From positions 64,566,111 through 64,630,110 of the forward strand of contig CM053166.1 of the NCBI GenBank assembly GCA_028571685.1: a stretch of DNA of 64,000 nucleotides, read 5' to 3'. The translations under genes and the position numbers were made by a program. The notes beneath the pieces are model-generated. The model made no database searches. It had not been told where the DNA came from and saw nothing but the letters and a program-made list of their open reading frames with translations. Positions 24,025 to 36,415 of this stretch are shown here, piece by piece (position 1 is the stretch's first letter; every line of letters starts with the position of its first letter). This DNA is from Heterohyrax brucei. Its lineage: Eukaryota > Chordata > Mammalia > Hyracoidea > Procaviidae.

Positions 24025-24596
24025 TGTCTTACTTATGTAGTGCTGCTTTAACAGAAATGTGACAAGTAGATGGCTTTAACAAAGAGAAATTCATTCTCTT
24101 ACAGTCTAGTAGGCTAGAAGCTCAAATTTAGGGCATCCGCTAGAGGGAAAGGCTTTTTCTTTCTGTTGACTGTGGAGGAAGGTCCTTGTCATCAGTCTTT
24201 CCTTGGTCAAGGAGGTTCTCTGCACAGAAACCCCAGGTCCAAAGAATGCACTCTGCTCCTGGCACTGCTTTTTTTTGGTAGTAAGTGATCCTTACTCCCT
24301 GCTTGCTGATCTCTCCTTTTATCTTTTATAAGATAAAAAGTAGTGCAAGCCACACTTCAGAAAAATCTCCTGACACTGGATAAAGGATGTGACCTGAGCA
24401 AGAGTGTTAGATCCCACCATAATCCTCCTTGACATAATCTAACCTTGCCTCATTAAACACAGGCAGAGATTAGGATTTACAAAATATAGGAAAATCACAT
24501 CAGATGACAAAATAGTGGACAAGTACACAATAGTGGGAATGATAGCATAGCCAAATTGAAGCACATCTTTTAGAGGGCACAGTTTAATCCATTACA
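24025..24596 (-). mobile_element. MaLR-type solo LTR, minus strand, long variant
   Basis: Starts TGTCTTACTTATGTAGTGC and ends 'taatccattaca'. Includes an additional segment with 'cctgagcaagagtgttagat' also seen, diverged, in the 47805 copy but absent from the 49191 copy, so at least two subfamilies exist here. Confidence 0.8.
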
Positions 24597-24614
24597 CAGG
24601 CCTTTGCTACTACA

Positions 24615-25148
24615 AGTCTAACAAGTCAACGAACTTAATTGTTCTAAGTGCTACATACCTCATTGCTAAACATCACTATGGTCACTATACTCCCTTTGGG
24701 AAGCTATGCATTGACACCAGTGCCTAGTCCACCCTTCAAAGCAATTTTGGAACTCTTTTTGAATGGCCACTGCACATGGTGGCACAGTGGCAAGTTCAGA
24801 AACTTAACTGTATAGTTGTTTGTGAGGGAGTTTTTACCCAGTAAACAAATAACTGTACTGGAATACTCTCCCTACTCAACTGGTATGGCCCCCAATGACT
24901 TTTTTCTCTACCCAAAGATAAAGGAAATATTGAAAGGTAGACATTTTTACAACACTCAGGACATTAAGAGTAATGTGATAACAGCTCTGATAGCCATTCT
25001 AGAAAGAGTTCCTAAATTACTCTGAAGGGTGGACTAGGTGATGGTGTCGGTGCATAGCTTCTCAATGGGAGTACTTCAAAGGTGACTGTAGTGATATGAG
25101 GTATGTAGCACTTTTTCTAGGATGACTTCGTGAACTTAATTGTCACTC
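24615..25148. mobile_element. mariner-type DNA transposon remnant arranged as an inverted repeat
   Basis: About 150 bp of the element's 3' end (transposase C-terminus plus terminal sequence) occurs at 24622-24771 on the minus strand and again at about 24990-25145 on the plus strand. A central piece of transposase lies between them. Shared landmarks are 'gggtggactagg' and 'gaggtatgtagcac'. Either two copies inserted head to head or one copy was rearranged. A third, separate copy of the same end lies at 34340-34490. Confidence 0.75.
24816..25025 (+). pseudogene. mariner transposase C-terminal fragment
   Basis: 69 open codons containing 'APNDFFLYPKIKEILKGRHF', the region around the third catalytic aspartate of the mariner DDE/D transposase ('SPDLAPxD...' in the family). 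The neighbouring 'SPDL' has changed to 'STGM' while the 'PND' aspartate is retained. The N-terminal DNA-binding half and the first two catalytic residues are absent. These enzymes cut and paste at TA sites; this fragment cannot act alone. Confidence 0.85.
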
Positions 25149-25151
25149 CTA

Positions 25152-25470
25152 ATAGATAAGCTAAAATAATTTTGGGTTTCAAGAAGAATTTAGGGGATAT
25201 TTCTTGTTTCAGGTTTAAAGATTACTTCAGGAGAATAGTTTCAGGAGTTCATCCAGTCTTCATGGCTCCAGAAAATCCAGAATTCATGAGGCTTTGAAAT
25301 TTTCTTCTCCATTTTCTGCCTTTTGATAGGGATTACTCTACAGAATCCTTAATTAAAAGGTTCAGTAACTATAGATGGCTGCTAACCAGTTCTTCTAGTC
25401 TCATGGAGACAGTTGTTCTTAGAGGCAATTAGTCACACTTTCCATATTCTCCTCCTATTCCTGACTCTGT
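25152..25470 (-). mobile_element. L1 3' UTR fragment (second subfamily), minus strand
   Basis: Aligns with 535-880: 'ggtttaaagattacttcagg', 'tcatccagtcttcatggctc', 'cttttgatagggattactct'. Ends where the inverted RTE 5' end begins. Confidence 0.55.
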
Positions 25471-26815
25471 CATGGGTGACTCTGCTGATATTTGAATACC
25501 TGTGGCATAGCTTCCAGTATCAAAAGAACATGAAAGCCCCTACAGTTTTACAAACTGAGAGACACATGGAGTCAGCAGGGTCACACACAGTGGACAGGTT
25601 TCAGATGAGCTTCCAGACTAAGACAGACTAGGAAGAAGGAACCTTCTAAAAAAGGTTTAACCAGTGAAAACCTTATGAATAGCAGCAGAACATTGTTTGA
25701 TATGATGTCAGAAGATGAGCCACTAAGGTTGGAAAGCACTCAAAAGATGACTGGGGAAAAGCCTCCACCTCAAATTAGAGTTAGCCTTAATGACATGGAT
25801 GGATTCAACCTTTCAGGACTTTCATTTGCTGATGTATCATAAATCAAAATGAGAAAATACAGCTACAAGCATCCATTAATAACTGGAAATTGGGATGTAC
25901 AAAGCATAAATCTGGGAATACTGGAAGTTCTAAAAGTTAAATGGAACACACAAACATCAATATCTGGAGGCATTACTGAACTGAAATGGACTGGTATTGG
26001 CAATTTTGAATCATATGGTCTGCTATGTCAGGAATGACAACTTGAAGAAAAATGACATTGTAATCATCATCAAGAATAATAAAATAAAATTAAAATTCAA
26101 TATCTATCCTGAAGTACAACACTGACAGTGATAGGATAATATCCATACACCTACAAGGAAGTCCAGTTAACATGACTATTATTCAGATTTACTCATCAAC
26201 TGCTTAAGCCACAGGTGAGGAAATTAAAGATTTTTACCACCTTCTACAGTCTGAAATTGATTGAACATACTGTTGGGATGCATTAATAATTACTGGAGAT
26301 TGGAATGTGAAAGTTGAAGACAGAAAAAGGATTGGTAGTTGGAAAATATACTCTTTGTGACAGAAACAATGGCAGAAATTGCATAATAGAATTTTGCAAT
26401 ACCAACAACTTCATTGCAAATACCTTTTTTCAACTGTCGGATCTGACTTGACAGCACTTGGCTTGACATATATGTAAACCTCACCAGATGGAATACACAA
26501 GAATCAGAGCAACAGTATCTGTAGGAAAAGATGATGGAAAAGCTCAGTATCATCACTCAAAACAAAGTCAGGGGCCAAACGTGGAACAGACCATCAATTG
26601 CTCATATGCAAGTTCAAGATGAAACTGAACAAAATTAGAAGAATTCAATGAAAGCCAAAGTATGACACTGAGTTCATCCCCCTTGAATTAGATACCATCT
26701 AAGGAATAGGTTTTTGATGCATTTAACATGAATGACCAAAGATCAGATGAACTTTGCAATCACATCAAGGACATCATACATGAAGAAGGTAAGAGGTCGT
26801 TAAAAAGATAGGAAG
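25468..26815 (+). mobile_element. RTE LINE, 5' half (continues at 33309), with inverted 5' end
   Basis: 25568-26815 reads on the plus strand through the RTE leader and the endonuclease domain ('GNWDVQSINLGILEV', 'ELKWTGIGNFES', then the 'GDWN'-type block near 26290). 25468-25522 is the RTE 5' end in the opposite orientation. Stops and shifts throughout. The element is cut at 26815 by an L1 and resumes at 33309. Confidence 0.85.
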
Positions 26816-27931
26816 GGGGACAAGATGCTGGACTAGGCATATATCTCCTCTATTCCCTCTGAGAACTGAAGCTTGTAATGATAACTGAGAGGAGCAGCAT
26901 GGACATCCAGGGAGCCCTAGGATCTGGCATAGGGTTGTCAGGTTTGACTAGGCACCAGTAACAGAGTAATTACCTCACTCAAAGATGAGGCAGTGGCCGC
27001 TGAGTCCTGATTATGCTGACACAGTTTCAGAGGATTGCAGGTACTGACACCTTCTTTGTTATCTGGGAGGAGGGAATAGGTATGAGCCAGTTAATATGCT
27101 GAACTGCAATATTTAAGTAAACAGCATAATGCATAGCAGAAAGACTATGTGTGGGATAGCCACACATTTAAAGCCTGGCTGCTGACTGAGGACATCACTG
27201 TCTCTCCACCTTCTCTTGTCTGAGCTGCACTATAGATTCTGCTGTTTCATGGCAGGAAGGGCAGTTCATATGGGATGCCATGTTGGTCAGCTGGGAGGCT
27301 AAGTCACCCAGCTGGCGGCCCTAACTGGGGTTGATTCTTAAGCAGAGCACCATTCCCTGTCTGGCAAGTGCTTCACCAGTAGAGAAGCTGCATTTGAGAT
27401 GATTCATGTCTAGAATTACAGATGGGGCCTGACAGAGGATGGCAGGAAGGCCCTAACTCATCACTATTCTGAACCACCTCATAGCACCTGGGGAAGGCCT
27501 ATGAGGTCTTTAGTTGTCAGCCAGAAGGTGGGGCCTGCCACAACTGAAGGTCTGATTGATTTTGGCAGCTGTCGGACAGTTTCTCTCTTAGCCCTACAGT
27601 ACCTCTTTAAAATAAGACCACCTGGAGAACTGACTGCTAAGAAGCCTGGTGGCATCTTCTCCACCCATCACTTATCCACATCATAGGGTCGGCTGACGGC
27701 CCCTCCAGTGACTCTGTAGGTAGGGCGCTGTCTTTGTCAGCCAGGAGGCAGAGCCTGTCACCCCAGAAATTCCACCTGGGGCCAGTCACTAGAGTACACA
27801 GAGATAGCTAGTGACCACCTAATTAGAACTATGCCTCAGCTCCTGTTGAGGTCACACCAGAGAAATCGAACAGCTTCTAGATGCCATGCAGACAACGATC
27901 CATAGCTAACCATTTAAAGAAGCAGTCTACC

Positions 27932-28865
27932 ATGGCTCTGGAAAACTCCCAAAATAAAGAATCAAAAAACTTCTGAGATGAAGAAGTCTTTCTAAAACTA
28001 TCAGAAGTTGAGTACAAAAGAATTAGATAGAGAGTCCTCTTAGATATTGAACAAACTGCATCAGAATAAAATGAAAAATTAAGTTATTTGAACTGATGGA
28101 ATATCAGTGATCTGAAATCCAGCAGATCAATAACAAAATTACAGAATTAGAAAATTCAAACCAAAGACAAAAGAGCAGAATTAAGGAGATGAAAGTCAGA
28201 CTTAGTGACCTTGAGGATAGAGCAACTGACACCAGCATTTATGAGGACAAAAAGAAATAAGAAAAATGAAGAAGCAATAAGAAGCATGTGGGACTCTATT
28301 AAGAGGAAAAATCTACAAATAACTGGAGTCCTTGAACATGATGGGATAGACGAAAATACAGAGTATTGTTGTAGAGTTGCTGACAGAAAACTTCCCTGAA
28401 ATTATGAAAGAAGAGAAGATAGATATCCAAGATGTGTACCAAACACCACAAAAACAAGACCCCAAAAGAAAGACACCAAGACATATTATAATCAAGCTTA
28501 ATAAAATAAAACATAGAGGCTCATAAAGACGGTGAGGCTTAATGCAAAGCTAACATTCAGAGGGAATTCCTGTAGGCTTGCATCCTGACTTCTTGGCAGA
28601 AACAATGTTGGCAAGAAAGCAGTGTGATGACACATTTAAAGACCTAAAGGACAAAAACTTCCAACCAAAAATTATATATACTGCAAAACTGTCTCTCAAA
28701 TATGATGGTGAAATTAAGACTTTTGCAGATAAACAGAAAGTTAGAGACTGTAAAAAAAAAAACAAAACTACAAGAAATATTGAAAGAAGCTCTTTGCTTA
28801 GAAAAACAAAAACATTGATTGTATACTTAAGGAGGCAATGCACAACACAGTATCCAGAATTCTAG
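27932..28865 (+). pseudogene. L1 ORF1 (RNA-binding protein), decayed
   Basis: Starts at the ATG in 'accatggctctggaaaactc'. The N-terminal half would be the coiled coil but has in-frame stops from codon 15 on ('aacttctgagatgaag'). The last 95 codons (28578-28865) are open and hold the C-terminal domain ('FLAETMLARKQ', 'LKDKNFQPKI', 'ADKQKVRDC'). ORF1p coats L1 RNA as a trimer and chaperones nucleic acid. The same protein region is seen at 51773-52792. Confidence 0.85.
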
Positions 28866-29250
28866 TCACCACTCACTTAGGGATTCACAAAGCTCAATCA
28901 AAACTGCAATATTAAAAGAGGTAAACAGTGATCATACTATGAAAACTATGACATCATAACACTAAAAAGAGGGATATATTGCAGCAGTGATAACCCTTTC
29001 AGATGAAGAGGAAATTAAAAAGATATACAGAAATTAAAGTCTGCTTTAAACTTAGAATAATAAGGGGGATTACAGGGGTAGCTGCAAATCAAAATAACAG
29101 TGCAACATATCAAAACAAGAAGCATGATACAGGAGTCTCAACAAACACAAAACCAGCACCAAAAAAGAAGAAAAGTTAACCCATAAAGAAGAATGATCCA
29201 GAATTGGATATTAAGAACAACATCATCAACACAAAAATAAATACATCTAA

Positions 29251-32200
29251 ATGACTAAACACATACCTATCAAAACTTACACTGAATGTAAATGGACTGA
29301 ATGTGCCAATAAAGAAACCGTGAGTGGCGTTCTGGATTAAAAGACATGACCCATCTATATGTTGCTTACAAGAAACACACCTTAGACTCAAGCACATGAA
29401 CAAACTGAAAATCAAAGGATGGAAAAATATATACCAAGCTAACAACATACAAAGAACAGGAGTGGCAATACTAATCTCAGATAAAATAGAATTTAATGTA
29501 AGATCCAGCATCATGGATGAGGATGGTCACTATTGCTGAAAGATTCAATACATAGCAATATTAAATATTTATGCACCCCATACCAGAGAATCTAAATACA
29601 TCAAACAAACACTGACAACGTTGGAAAGTGAGATAGATCACTCCACAATAATAGTTTGAGACACTTTCAGCAAGGGACAGATCATCCAGAAAAGAGCTCA
29701 GTAAAGATACAGAAGATCTTATTTCGACAATTAACCAACTAGACCTCATCAACATATGCAGAACTTTTTACTCATCAACAGATAAGTACACCTTCTTCTC
29801 CAATGCACAGGGAACATTTTCCAGAATAGACCATGTGTTAGGACATAAATAAAGTCTCAAAAAAATCCAAACCACTGAATTATTGCAAAACATCTTCTCA
29901 AACCATAAAGCCACAAAAGTTGAAATCAACAGCAGAAAAACACATAGTTAAAAATTCAAACTCATGGAAACTGAACACCTTGCTCAAAAATCCATGGTTT
30001 ATAGAAGAAATCAAGGTCAAAATACAGAAATTTATGGATTCAATTGAGAATATCCTACCAGAACTTATGTTATACAGCAAAAGCAGTGCTCAAAGGTTAA
30101 TTATCTCTGTCAATGCACACATCTGGAATGAAGAAAGGGCCCAAACCAAATAACTAACCCTACAGCTTGAACAAGTAGAAAGAAAGCAACAGAGGAACCC
30201 CTCAGGCACCAGAAGAAAACAGATAACAAAGATTAGAGCAGAACTAAGTGAATTAGAACATAGAAGAACAACTGACAAAAATCAACAAAACCAAAAACTA
30301 GTTCTTTGAAAAGATCAACAAAATTGATAAACATTAGCAAAATAAAAACAGGAGAGAAAACAAATAACCCAAATAAGAAATGAAATGGGAGATGTCACAA
30401 CAGATCCAACTGAAATTAAAAGTATCATAACAGAGTATTATGAAAGACTACTCTAACAGATTTGAAAGCCTAGAGAATATGGACAACTTTCTAGATTCAT
30501 ATTACCTACCAAAATTATCACTAGAGAGAAGTAGAATAACTTAATAAACCCATCACAAAGAAAGAGATGGAAAAAGTAATTTAAAAAAAAAAAACACAAA
30601 CTAAAAAAAGTCCTAGCCCAGATGGCTTCACCAGAGAATTCTACCAAACTTATAGAGAACAGTTAACTCCAATACTAATGAGGCTATTCACAGCATAGAA
30701 AGTGATGGAATACTCTCCAATTCATTCTATGAAGCCAGCATAACCCTGATGCCAAAGCCAGAGAAAGATCTCGCTAAAAAAGATAATTACAGACCAATAT
30801 CGCTCATGAACCTAGATGCAGAAAATCTTCAACAAAATCCTTTTTAATAGAATTCAACAACATATCAAAAAAATAATTCATCATCACCAAGTTGGATTCA
30901 CACCCAGGATGTAAAGGTAGTTCAACATCAGAAAAACGATTAATGTGATCAACCACATAAATAGCACAAAGGATAAGAATCACCTGATGTTGTCAATTGA
31001 TGCAGAAAGGGCATTTGACAAAGTCCAACACTGATTCATGACAAAAACTCTCAGCAAAATAGAAATAGAGGGGAAATTCCTCAATGCAATAAGGGGCATC
31101 TATGCCAAGCTAACTGCCTACATCATCCTGAATGGTGAGAGACTGAAAGAATTCTCTTTGAGAACAGGAACTAGACAAAGATGCCCACTCGCACCATTTC
31201 TATCAAAAATTGTATTCGAGCTATTAGCCAGAGCAATTAGACAAGACAAAGAAATAAAGAACATCTGCACTGTCAAAGAAGTAGTTAAAAATCTCCCTGT
31301 TTGCAGATGATATGATTCTATATGCAGAGAATCCTAAAGAATCCGTAAGTAAACTACTGGAAATAATAGAAGAGTTCAGTGAAATATCAGGGTATAAGAT
31401 AAACATAAATAAATCAGTGCCCAGCCTGGATTCTTTGTATCAACAAAGAGATCATCAAAGAAGAAATCACTTCCTATAGCCTCCAAGAAGGTAAAATATC
31501 TGGGAATAAATCTAACTAGAGAAATAAGAGACCTATACAGAGAGACCTACTAGACCTTACCACAAGAAACCAAAAGAGGCTTACATAAATGGAGAAACCT
31601 ACCCTGCTTGTGGATAGGAATACTTAACATTGTGAAAATGTCTATTTTACCCAAAGCAATCTACAATGCAATCCCAATTCAAATTCCAGTGTCTTTTTAA
31701 TGAGTTGGAGAGACAAATCACCAACTTTGTTTGGAAAAGGAAGAAAACTTGGATAAATAAAGTACTACTGAAGAAGAGGAACACAGTAGGAGTCCTCACA
31801 CTACTCAACCTTAGAACTTACTACACTACCACAGTAGTCAAAACAGCCTGGTATGGTACAAAAAGAGACATATAGATCAATGGAACACAATAGAGTCCCC
31901 AGAGATGCCACCATCACCTTATGAACATTTGATATTTGACAAAGGCCCTAAGAGTGTAAATTGGGGTGAAAACAGTCTCTTTAACAAATAATGGTGGAAA
32001 AATTGGATAGCTGTCTGAAAAAAAAAAAAAACTGAAACAAGACCCATATCACACACCTGACACAAAAACTATCTCAAAATGGATCATAGACCTAAACTGA
32101 TAAAGATCATGCAAGAAAAAATATGGTCAACAATGGAACTTTTAATACACAACATAGACAGACTTCGAAGTCTGACAAACAAAGCATGATCAACAGAAGA

Positions 32201-33000
32201 GAAAATAGATAAATGGAGATTATTAAGAATCAAACACTTTAGCGCATCCAAAGACTTTATCAAGGGTTAAAAGACCATCTACAGAACAGTAAAAAATATT
32301 TGGCAACTACATGTTGTATTGACGTCTGGTCTCCATAATCTACAGGCACTACAAAATATCAACAAGAAAAATGTAAATAGCCCAATTAAGCAATGAGCAA
32401 AGGAGATGGACAGACACTTCACCAAAGAGGACAAACAGGCAGCCAAAAGACACATGAGGAAATGATCACGGTCGTTAGCTATCAGAGAAATCCATATCAA
32501 AACTACAATGAGATACCATCTCACCTCAACAAGCTTGGCCATAATCCAAAAAACAACAAATTCTGGAGAGGATGTGGACAGATCTGAACTTTCCTACACT
32601 GCTAGTGGGATAGCAAAATGGTACAACCTCTTTGGAAAGCAATCTAGCACTTCCTTAAAAAGCTGGAAATAGATACACCATTTGATCCAGTAATCCCACT
32701 GCTTGGAATTTATCCTACAGAAACAATGGCTGTCACACAAACAGATACATGCACACGAATGTTTATTGCAGCACTGCCCACAATAGCAGAAAGATGAAAT
32801 CAACCCAGATCCCCATCAACAGGTTACTGGAGAAACAAACTATGGTACATATACTCAATGGAACACTATGCAATGATAAAGAACAATGATGATTTCAGGA
32901 AGCATCTCATAACCTGGTTTCAACTGGAAGACATTATGCCAAGCGAAATCAGTCAGTAGAGAAAGGACAAATATCATACCTACTATGAGGTCTTAAAAAT
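29251..33000 (+). pseudogene. L1 ORF2 (endonuclease/reverse transcriptase), decayed
   Basis: Endonuclease region from 29251 with 'CCLQETHLRLKH' (the conserved QET) at 29324-29539. Pre-RT segment 29920-30650. RT block 30700-31500 including '[14 protein letters not shown]' at 31038-31310 and a '[11 protein letters not shown]' active-site stretch at about 31300 in a shifted frame. C-terminal region to about 32900. Each piece is open for 60-110 codons and separated from the next by frameshifts or stops. The FADD aspartates are still encoded locally, but no continuous enzyme can be made. Confidence 0.9.
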
Positions 33001-33431
33001 GGAATTATATACAGAAGAAAAGACCCTTTGATGGCTACAAGAGTGGTAAGGGACGGAGGGAGAGGGCTGGTCATAGATTAGGTAGTTGATAGAAATTTGG
33101 TTAGGTGAAAGCAGTGGCAGTACACAGTAGAAAGTAAATCAACTTAACTGGACTTCACTGTAAACTGAAAAGTCCTCCAATCTCAACCCAATATTACAAG
33201 GATAGAGGAGCACAGGCAGGATCTGGGGACCATGCATTCGGTGGACATCAAGGCCAATTGGCACAACTTGCTTATTGCTAAAGGAGTCTTTTGCACCTCA
33301 TATAAACAGATGTCAAAAGAGACTCTTGCTTTTGAATGTTGAGTAGCTAAAACAAAAGGAAGAAATGATGAAGCAAAACAGTTGAATGGAAGATTTCAAA
33401 GTGACTTGAGAAGACAAAGTATTATAACAAC

Positions 33432-34975
33432 ATGCACAAAGACCTGGAGATGGAAAATCAAAAGGGAAGAACATGTTCCCCATTTCTCAAGCTGAAAGAA
33501 CTGAAGAAAAAATCCAAGCCTCGAGTTGCAATAGTGAAAGAGTCTATGGGGAAAGTATTAAATGACTCAGGAAGCATCAAAATGAGATGGAAGGAATACA
33601 CACAATCACTATACTAAAAATAATTGGTTTACATTCATTTATTTCAGGAGGTACCATGTTAGCAGGAACCAATGGTACTGAAGGAAGAATCAAAAGCCAC
33701 ACTGAAGGCATTGGCAAAGAACATAACAAGGCTCCAGAAACTGATAGAATACCAACTGAGATGCTTCAACAAAAGGTTGCAAAACTGGAAGTACTCATCT
33801 ATGCCAAGAATTTTGGAAGAGAGCTATCTGACCAACTGACTCGAAAAGATCTATGTTTCTGCCTATTCACAAGAAAAGTGAGCCTAAACGGGAGATTGTT
33901 AAACGATATGATTAATACTACACACATAAAATTTTGCTGAAGACTATTCGAAACTGACTCAACAGTATATCCACAGAGACCTGTCAGAAATTCCAGCTGG
34001 ATTCAGAAGAAGATGCAGAACAGGGATGTCATTGCTGATGTCAGATGGATCCTGGCTGAAAGCAGAGAATACCAAAAGGTATTTACCTGTGTTTTTATTG
34101 ACTATGCAAGGGCATTTGACTATGTGAATCATAACAATCATGGATTACACTTCCGAGAATGATAATTCTGAAACATTTAATTGTGCTCATGAGGAATCTG
34201 CACATAGATCAAAAGGCAGTTGTTCTAGCAGAACTATGGAACATTGTGTTATTTAAAGTCAGGAAAGGTATGTGTCAGGGTTGTATTCTTTCACCATACT
34301 TATTCAGTCTGTATGCTGAGCAAATAAGCCAAGAAACCGGGCTATACAAAACTGCTTTGAAAGGTGGATTAGGTGCTTGCATTGGTGCATAGTTTCCCAA
34401 GGGGAGTACTTCAAAGGTGACCATACTGATAGTCATCAATGAGGTATGTAGCACTTTTTCTAGGATTAGTTTGTGAACTTAATTGCCAGACCTTGTATGA
34501 AGAAGAACAGGGCATCAAGATTAGAGGAAGACTCATTAACAACCCATGTTATATAGATGATATAACACTCTTTGCTGAAAGTGAATTAGACTTGAATTGC
34601 TTAGTAATGAAGATCAAAAACCACAGCCTTCAGTATGGATTATACCTCAACGTAAAGGAAACAAAAATTGTCACAACTGAACTAATAAACAGCAGCATGA
34701 CAAATGGAGAAAAGACAGAAGTTGTCGAGGATTTCATTTTACACAGATCCACAACCAACACCCATGGAAGCAGCAGTCAAGAAATCAAAAGACACATTGC
34801 ATTGGGCAAATCTGCTGCAAAAGACCTCTTTAAAGTGCTGAAAACCAAAGATGTCACCTTGAAGACTAATGAATATCTAACTGAAGCCATGGTGTTTTCA
34901 ACAGCCTTCTATGGATGTGAAAGCCAGGTGATGAATAAAGAAGACTGTAGAAGAATTGGCGCCTTTGAACTGTGA
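33432..34975 (+). pseudogene. RTE reverse transcriptase region, decayed
   Basis: Three longer open pieces: 33432-33617 and 33587-33940 (linker and RT fingers, with 'HNKAPETDRIPTEML'), 34159-34392 (RT palm start with 'FKVRKGMCQGCILSPYLFSL') and 34439-34975 (178 codons). The last holds the active site as YIDD instead of the usual YADD and ends in the conserved 'AFYGCESQVMNKEDCRRIGA' block. Its first codons come from the mariner insert. The two metal-binding aspartates remain, but the frame is broken upstream. Confidence 0.85.
34341..34490 (+). mobile_element. mariner 3' end fragment inside RTE
   Basis: 'actgctttgaaaggtggatt' to 'tgaacttaattgcc' matches the plus-strand arm at 24990-25145. The rest of the transposon is missing on the left side. 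Confidence 0.75.
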
Positions 34976-35774
34976 TGCTAGAGAATATTAAATGTATCAT
35001 GAACTGCCAAAAGAACAAACAAATCTGTCTTAGAAAAGTGCAACCATAATGATCTATCAGAAGCAAGGATGGTGAAACTATGTCTTATATCCTTTAGACA
35101 TGTTAGGAGGGATGAGTCCCTGGAGAAGAGCATTATGCTTGGTAAGGTAGATGTCAGAGTAAAAGAGGAAGAACCTCAAGGAGATGTATTGACACAGCTG
35201 CTGCATTAATGAACTCTAGCGTAACAATGATTGTAAAGATGGTGCAGGACAAGTCAGTGTTTCATTCTGCTGTACATATGGTCATCATGAGTCAGAACTG
35301 ACTTGAACTGACACCTAAAAACAAGAACAACATTCCTGACTATCCTTCTTTCTTTCTTGTACCATGTGAATAGAGACCAGTTGTTGCCCCTTGGATGACT
35401 GCTTGAATAAGATCCCAGGCACTATGCAACAAGAAAGAGGTAGAAGAGAAGCACTGAACACATTATTAGGCCAGTTAACTGGGATGTCCCATGGAACCAT
35501 GACCCTAAACCTCCAAACTAAGGAACCAAATCCTTGAGATATTTGACTATACATAAAAAGCCTCAGCAGCTACTTTTTCGAGTCATTGTTGTACCACACT
35601 ACTTTTGTCACTTCAGCTTTTGAAGGTGTACGTACCACTTTTTGATAACAATTACACTAATCAGATGTGCCACCCTACCCTTAATGAGATTTTTCTATTA
35701 CCATTAACTCCTCTTTTCCTCCTCCCTTTCACCACCAGTAACCCATTGCTATTAAGTGGAATCTAACTTTTAGT

Positions 35775-35925
35775 GAATCTACAGGACAGAGTAGAACTGC
35801 ACCCATAGGGTTTCCAAGGCTGTAATCTTTACGGAAGCAAAATGCCACATCTTTCTCCCAAGGAGAGATTGGTGGTTTCAAACACTGATCTTCAAACTGT
35901 TTAGCCATTGCACAACCATGGCTCC
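35775..35925 (-). mobile_element. AfroSINE-type SINE
   Basis: Reverse body variant with 'ctgtaatctttacggaagca' and 'atctttctcccaaggagag'. Confidence 0.85.
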
Positions 35926-36246
35926 TATATAAATGAGATCACATGGCATTATTCCTTTTGTGATCAACTTATTTTACTCAGCATAATGTCTTCCAGCTTC
36001 TTCTATAATGTAATATGTATAAAGACTTGAATTCTCCTACTAGTTGTGTAGTATTTCATTCTATGTATGTACCTCATTTTGTTTAATCCATCCATCCCAC
36101 TGATGTGTATTTGGATTATTTTTAACTTCTGGTTATCATGAATAGTACTGCAGTGATCACTGGTGTATGAGTATCTGTCTGAGTCTCTTCTTTCAAAGTC
36201 TTTTGGGTATATACATAAGGGTAGAATTACTAGGTCATATGGAAGG

Positions 36247-36415
36247 TCTGGAAAACCTGGTGGTATAGCGGTTAAGTGTTGTATCTGCTAACTAAAAGGT
36301 CAGCAGTTCAAATACACCAGGTACTCCTTGGAAACTATGGAGCAGTTCTACTCTACCCCGTAGGGTCGCTATGGCTCAGAATCGACCCAAAGGCAGTGGA
36401 TTTGGTTTGAGTTTG
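36247..36415 (+). mobile_element. AfroSINE-type SINE in old L1
   Basis: Full copy: 'aaacctggtggtatagcggt', 'gggtcgctatggctcagaat', ending 'ggatttggtttgagttt'. Confidence 0.9.

Larger units (their letters stand above)
26816..33308 (+). mobile_element. Nearly full-length L1 LINE inserted in RTE
   Basis: 5' UTR 26816-27931 starting 'ggggacaagatgctggacta', ORF1 27932-28865, ORF2 29251 to about 33000, then about 300 bp of 3' UTR. Compared with the fuller 3' UTR at 46304-47356 (minus strand) this copy stops early: the terminal purine-rich tail and poly(A) are missing. The RTE resumes directly at 33309 and no target-site duplication is visible. Confidence 0.9.
33309..35332 (+). mobile_element. RTE LINE, 3' half (continuation of 25468-26815)
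   Basis: Resumes in the linker between endonuclease and RT, runs through RT (33430-34980), the C-terminal region, and the 3' end with 'gtcatcatgagtcagaactg' and an 'aaaaacaagaacaac' tail. Interrupted at 34341-34490 by a mariner fragment. Joining the two halves gives a near-complete RTE, missing only about 15-25 bp at the L1 junction plus scattered small losses. Confidence 0.88.

Noticed and set aside
28299-28514. Hydrophobic minus-strand frames over L1 ORF1 and ORF2 (also 29176, 54518, 63565)
   Set aside because: Antisense of A-rich LINE coding strands gives T-rich, phenylalanine/leucine/serine-rich frames; not membrane proteins.
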